Below, one piece after another: positions 43,117 through 45,853 of a stretch of 45,853 nucleotides of DNA. Position numbers and translations under genes: made by a program. Source of the stretch: Vicinamibacteraceae bacterium (lineage in GTDB: Bacteria > Acidobacteriota > Vicinamibacteria > Marinacidobacterales > Marinacidobacteraceae); contig JAAXGQ010000031.1 in assembly GCA_012271265.1 (NCBI GenBank), positions 1 to 45,853 on the forward strand. The letters are read 5' to 3'. Numbering within the stretch: position 1 is the first letter of the stretch; every line of letters begins with the position of its first letter. The notes under the pieces were generated by a model that saw nothing but the letters and a program-made list of their open reading frames with translations, searched no databases and was not told the DNA's origin.

Positions 43117-43440
43117 CTACCGGGGGCCGATGGACCCCACCACCCACGCGAGGTAAGGGGCGGCGCCGGCGGCGACGTCGAACGTCAGGAACTCCGGAGT
43201 GTCGTAGGGGTGGACGGCGAGGAGGCGATCCCGGAGAGCTGGAGTCCCGGCTGCCGTTGTCTTCATGATCAGCAGGATCTCTTCGTCCTGCTCGATCCGA
43301 CCCTTCCAGCGGTAGACGGAGTTCACTCCGGGGACCAGGTTCACGCACGCCGCGAGACGTTCTTCGACCAGCAACCGGGCGATCCGCTCGGCCGTCCGGC
43401 GGTCCGGCGCGGTGGAAAGCGCGAGACGCACCCCAGGCAT
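43117..43440 (-). CDS. cutA: Divalent-cation tolerance protein CutA
   Basis: A 107-residue small cytosolic trimeric protein of the CutA1 family. Typical features: RIARLLVEERLAACVNLVPG, VNSVYRWKGRIEQDEEILLI, MKTT and HPYDTPEFLTFDV with YLAWV near the end. The Cys in AACVN is conserved. Linked to copper tolerance in E. coli, though its biochemical role is unsettled. A small membrane-protein frame ends 20 bp upstream on the same strand. Convergent with the acyl-CoA synthetase. Confidence 0.93.
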   Translation of the reverse strand: MPGVRLALSTAPDRRTAERIARLLVEERLAACVNLVPGVNSVYRWKGRIEQDEEILLIMKTTAAGTPALRDRLLAVHPYDTPEFLTFDVAAGAAPYLAWVVGSIGPR

Positions 43441-43459
43441 GGCCGGCTCGGACCGGAAG

Positions 43460-43606
43460 CTACCGGAGGGCCACCCACGCCGCGGCCGCGAACACGCCGA
43501 GCCAGACGAGGCCCTTCAGCAGGAAAAACAGGAAGACGGCGCCGGCGAAGCGTCGGGCGAACCGCCCCCACCGCGTGGCAGGATCGAATCGTTCGCTGAG
43601 GCTCAG
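43460..43606 (-). CDS. Small one- or two-helix membrane protein, start uncertain
   Basis: The last ~48 codons of a minus-strand frame look like a real protein: LSLSERFDPATRWGRFARRF followed by a hydrophobic stretch with a central Lys (AGAVFLFFLLKGLVWLGVFA) and the tail WVALR. The stop is 20 bp before cutA, so the two would be co-transcribed. There is no ATG, GTG or TTG at the head of this segment; CTG at 43606 is the only nearby candidate. Upstream, the same frame runs on through repeat-like sequence. It may have lost its own start to a rearrangement. Family not recognised. Confidence 0.4.
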   Translation of the reverse strand: MSLSERFDPATRWGRFARRFAGAVFLFFLLKGLVWLGVFAAAAWVALR

Positions 43607-43728
43607 GCTGCGAACCCGGGGGCGCTGCTCGGGCTGAGGCCGTCGCCGATCCTGACGATGAGGTCGGCTTCTGGTCGCCGGCGCTGCCCCGGGGACTCGG
43701 CGCAGACTACTCCAACGGCAGCGATCCG

Positions 43729-43757
43729 GCAGGCGCCAGGCGAAGACGGGCGCCTGC
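43729..43757. repeat. Strong inverted repeat
   Basis: GCAGGCGCC (43729-43737) and GGCGCCTGC (43749-43757) are perfect inverted copies around an 11-base loop. No T-run follows. It could be a transcription barrier for the oxidoreductase gene or part of a REP-type element. Confidence 0.5.
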
Positions 43758-43784
43758 GGCGCGGGGTCGGTGTCCCGGGACGAA

Positions 43785-43796
43785 GCCGGCGCCGGC
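43785..43796. repeat. 12-bp perfect palindrome
   Basis: GCCGGCGCCGGC is a self-complementary dodecamer. In such GC-rich DNA it may be chance; it is listed because it lies within the repeat-like gap. Confidence 0.35.
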
Positions 43797-43929
43797 ACGG
43801 CTCCGAGCGGCGCTGGCGTCGGTTGCCGCGGAGCGCGCCCGTCCCGCCACCGGCAGCCATCGAGCGACCGGGCCTCCACGAGCTGGCCCTCGTGCCAGTC
43901 CGAGTTCGTGAGGACGATGCCGGTGTGGT

Positions 43930-43958
43930 GGCCGGTGAGGACAGGACACCGGCGCTCC
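43930..43958. repeat. Third copy of the REP-like unit, with a 5-base duplication
   Basis: The sequence matches the inverted complement of the right arm at 39978-40004 over 24 bases, interrupted only by a tandem duplication of GGACA. It lacks the opposite arm seen at 39.9 kb, so it is a single REP-like unit. Confidence 0.65.
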
Positions 43959-43992
43959 CGGTGTGGCGCCGGGGCAGCGTCCGCGCTCGCAG

Positions 43993-45072
43993 TTAGCGAT
44001 CTGGCGCGGGAGCGACGGCGACTTCGCGCCCGAGGCGGGAGGAGCGCTGGATCGCCTTGACGACCCGCAGCGAGCGGAGCGCCTCCTCGCCGGTGAGTAC
44101 CGGATCGCGGTCCTCGCGAATCGCATCCGCCATGTCCTGCAGCTGGACCCGGTGACGCGTCTGCGGATACGCCCACGGGTCGTCGGTGTCGAGCCAGTCG
44201 GGACTCTCCGGCAGGTCGGGAGGCCCGGGGATCCCGTCCACCTCCCACACCAGGAACTGGTCGTACTGGGCGTTCGCGATCACCGTGCCCCGCTCCCCGT
44301 GGATCTCGATCCGGGAACGGAGTGCGGGGCGGATCGCCGTCGTGCTCTCCACCACCCCCATGGCGCCGCTGTCGAAGCGAAGCAGCGCTACGGCGGCGTC
44401 CTCCACCTCGATGGCGTGGCGTTTCGTCGCGGTCCGTCCGACCACGGACGCGACCGGCCCCACCAGGTGCTGGATCAGGTCGATGATGTGGATGGACTGC
44501 GTCATGAGGCACCCACCCCCCTCGAGGTCGCGGGTACCGCGCCACGCGGCGCGGGCGTAGTACGCGGGGGAGCGGCTCGCCTTGTCGAAGGCATCGGCAA
44601 GCCAGATGTCTCCCAGACCTCCGCCCCGAAGCAGCTCTCCGAGCATCCGGGCGACGCGGCCGAACCGCATCTGGAAAATCACCCCGAGTCGGACCCCCTG
44701 TTCCCGGCAAACGCGCACCATGTGCTCGCCCGCCGCGACCGTGGCTTCGATCGGCTTCTCCACCAGAACATGCTTCCCGGCGCGGGCGGCGGCCACGGTC
44801 ATGGAGCCGTGCAGTCCGGTGGGAGTGAGCACGCAGACCACGTCGACCTGCGGGTCGGCGATGAGCTCCCGAACCCCCGTGTACCAGCGGGGGGCGCCGT
44901 GTTCGGCGGCGAAGGCCTGAACCCGCTCCCGACTGCGGGAGCAGACCGCAACGAGAAAGCCTCCCTCGACATGTTGGAGTTCCCTGGCGACGAACCCGCC
45001 GGACATGCCGGTCCCGATGAGGCCGAAACCGACGGGCTTCCCGCCGGCAAGATCAGCCACGTCCGCCGCCAT
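43993..45072 (-). CDS. Gfo/Idh/MocA family oxidoreductase
   Basis: A 359-residue NAD(P)-dependent sugar- or inositol-type dehydrogenase. The Rossmann nucleotide site is GFGLIGTGMSGGFVARELQ (about 14-32). VLTPTGLHGSMTVAAARAG and KHVLVEKPIE carry the conserved catalytic EKP. GGGCLMTQSIHIIDLIQHLVG supplies the usual C-domain His and Asp. I chose ATG at 45072; GTG at 45102 is the next alternative. Substrate cannot be predicted; no sugar-uptake genes are near. Divergent from the Fur-family gene, with about 146 bp between starts. Confidence 0.88.
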   Translation of the reverse strand: MAADVADLAGGKPVGFGLIGTGMSGGFVARELQHVEGGFLVAVCSRSRERVQAFAAEHGAPRWYTGVRELIADPQVDVVCVLTPTGLHGSMTVAAARAGKHVLVEKPIEATVAAGEHMVRVCREQGVRLGVIFQMRFGRVARMLGELLRGGGLGDIWLADAFDKASRSPAYYARAAWRGTRDLEGGGCLMTQSIHIIDLIQHLVGPVASVVGRTATKRHAIEVEDAAVALLRFDSGAMGVVESTTAIRPALRSRIEIHGERGTVIANAQYDQFLVWEVDGIPGPPDLPESPDWLDTDDPWAYPQTRHRVQLQDMADAIREDRDPVLTGEEALRSLRVVKAIQRSSRLGREVAVAPAPDR

Positions 45073-45200
45073 CGGCCCATGCCAACCAGGGCGCCCGGAC
45101 ACCGATCATGCCGCCGGCAATCATGCCCGATCCCGGCACGGGATCAACATTCGCGGAACACGCCCCGGGACCCGCCAGACCCCGCCCGGAGGGGCTTGGA

Positions 45201-45206
45201 TAGGCT
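45201..45206 (+). promoter_or_regulatory. Candidate -10 box for the Fur-family gene
   Basis: TAGGCT lies 12 bases before the ATG at 45219. No Fur-box-like inverted repeat is evident in the divergent gap. Prediction only. Confidence 0.3.
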
Positions 45207-45218
45207 TGCGGGCCGGGC

Positions 45219-45779
45219 ATGGCTGGTTTCGAGAACGGCGGAGGCAACGTGCGGCCGGCCGAGGGGCCATCCAGCCGGGGCGGGGAGTTCGCTGCGCCGG
45301 AGACGAAGGGTTCGATCCGCGACGAGGCCTTTGACCGGTTGGAGGATTACACGCGGGAGAACGGGCTCAAGAGGTCGCGGCAGCGGGAGTTGATCCTGGA
45401 TCGCTTCCTGGGCCTGGGGGGCCATGTCTCGGTGGACGAGGTCCACGCGGATGCCCGCACGGCAGATCCGTCCGTGGGACGGGCCACGGTCTATCGGGCC
45501 ATGCGGCTGTTCCTCGAGGCGGGCATCGCGTCCTCGATCGATCTGAAGGACGGACTCACCCGGTTCGAGCCGGCGCTCTCGCGCCAGCACCACGACCACC
45601 TGATCTGCGTTCGCTGCGGCCGGATCGACGAGTTCCTGTCCCGGGAGGTGGAAGAACGCCAGGACGAGATCGCCGAACAGTTCGGCTACCGCCTCATCTG
45701 GCACCGCCACCAGCTCTACGGGATCTGCCCCCGGTGCGGCGGAGCCGCTCGACGGCGTTCGCGGCCCCCGCGGACCTAA
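45219..45779 (+). CDS. Fur-family transcriptional regulator
   Basis: A 186-residue metal-responsive repressor. An N-terminal extension of about 40 residues (Gly/Glu-rich) precedes the winged helix (about 45-120: GLKRSRQRELILDRFLGL, HVSVDEVHADAR, VGRATVYRAMRLFLEAG). The dimerisation domain carries the metal-site pattern HHDHLICVRCGRIDEF and a final CPRCGG, giving two CxxC pairs for structural zinc. It may be Fur, Zur or PerR type; sequence alone does not decide. CutA and the Cus-like pump elsewhere in the window are possible but unproven targets. Confidence 0.9.
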   Translation: MAGFENGGGNVRPAEGPSSRGGEFAAPETKGSIRDEAFDRLEDYTRENGLKRSRQRELILDRFLGLGGHVSVDEVHADARTADPSVGRATVYRAMRLFLEAGIASSIDLKDGLTRFEPALSRQHHDHLICVRCGRIDEFLSREVEERQDEIAEQFGYRLIWHRHQLYGICPRCGGAARRRSRPPRT

Positions 45780-45811
45780 AAAGTCCACTCGCTGGGAGGC
45801 AGGCAAGCGGC

Positions 45812-45853
45812 ATGGCGAAGACGAGGTTCACCGACGGGCGTACGGCGGTTTCG
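45812..45853 (+). CDS. Start of a gene cut by the window edge
   Basis: ATG at 45812 opens a frame of 14 codons (MAKTRFTDGRTAVS) with no stop before the window ends. GGAGG lies 13 bases upstream and a closer AGG 8 bases upstream. It follows the Fur-family stop by 32 bp on the same strand, so it is probably co-transcribed. Too short to identify. Confidence 0.45.
   Translation, partial: MAKTRFTDGRTAVS

Larger units (their letters stand above)
43607..43992. other. 386-bp gap rich in palindromes, no confident gene
   Basis: Frames are open in several phases but none gives a recognisable protein. The gap contains a 9-bp-arm hairpin (43729-43757), a 12-bp palindrome (43785-43796) and a rearranged copy of the REP-like unit (43930-43958). 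It looks like accumulated repeat sequence between cutA's small neighbour and the oxidoreductase gene. Confidence 0.55.

Noticed and set aside
1-45853. CRISPR arrays, tRNA/rRNA genes, phage genes, restriction or toxin-antitoxin systems
   Set aside because: None seen on either strand: no regularly spaced direct repeats, no tRNA-like cloverleaf noticed, and no matching protein motifs.

Overview
This is a 45.9 kb stretch of a visibly GC-rich bacterial chromosome. It has compact operons with 4-base start/stop overlaps, frequent GTG/TTG starts, and no rRNA, tRNA, CRISPR, phage or insertion sequence that I can recognise. The gene content suits an aerobic, Gram-negative-type bacterium: nuo complex I, three RND permeases, a TolC-family outer-membrane protein and an LTxxQ envelope protein. 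Protein style (ferredoxin with a CIGTKDTAC motif, Arg/Ala/Gly-rich tails) suggests Gemmatimonadota or a similar phylum. That placement is inference only.

Layout, left to right. (1) 0-9.9 kb, minus strand: a complex I operon reading nuoA-B-C-D-H-I-J-K-N, followed by a ferredoxin, a lipoprotein that looks like an inactivated M48 protease, and an M50 intramembrane protease with CBS-like domains. nuoE, F, G, L and M are not in the cluster; K is followed directly by N. (2) 9.97-17.0 kb, plus strand: a TIGR04283-like glycosyltransferase, then a heavy-metal efflux operon made of a small exported Cys/His protein and CusC-, CusB- and CusA-like proteins. (3) 17.0-29.5 kb, minus strand: NADP-type malic enzyme with a phosphotransacetylase-like domain, then (transcribed toward it) an operon of ECF sigma factor, anti-sigma, LTxxQ protein, RND permease, membrane-fusion lipoprotein and second RND permease. 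(4) 29.5-39.8 kb: a PLP-dependent trans-sulfuration-family enzyme, DAACS symporter, ribonuclease D, NhaC-family antiporter, aromatic amino acid hydroxylase, GAF-SpoIIE phosphatase, a secreted lectin-like protein, a YkvI-like membrane protein and a secreted NTF2-like protein. (5) 39.8-45.9 kb: enoyl-CoA hydratase with ADP-forming acyl-CoA synthetase, CutA, a Gfo/Idh/MocA oxidoreductase, a Fur-family regulator and the first codons of one more gene. Two gene-poor gaps here carry a REP-like repeat.

How the genes fit together: the left part is respiratory energy conservation. The middle is envelope and metal defence, with one RND system of the Cus type and another encoded with its own sigma/anti-sigma pair. 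The right part is amino-acid and acyl-CoA metabolism plus ion and metal homeostasis (NhaC, CutA, Fur). A recurring TAG-type -10 hexamer lies upstream of many genes.

Most noteworthy: the sigma/LTxxQ-linked double-permease RND operon whose adaptor has a three-fold repeated C-terminal tail; the split complex I with a co-directional ferredoxin and a histone-like basic tail on NuoI; the apparently dead M48-like lipoprotein; and a REP-like inverted repeat at 39.9 kb with a rearranged third copy at 43.9 kb. I did not find a clearly new defence or mobile system.
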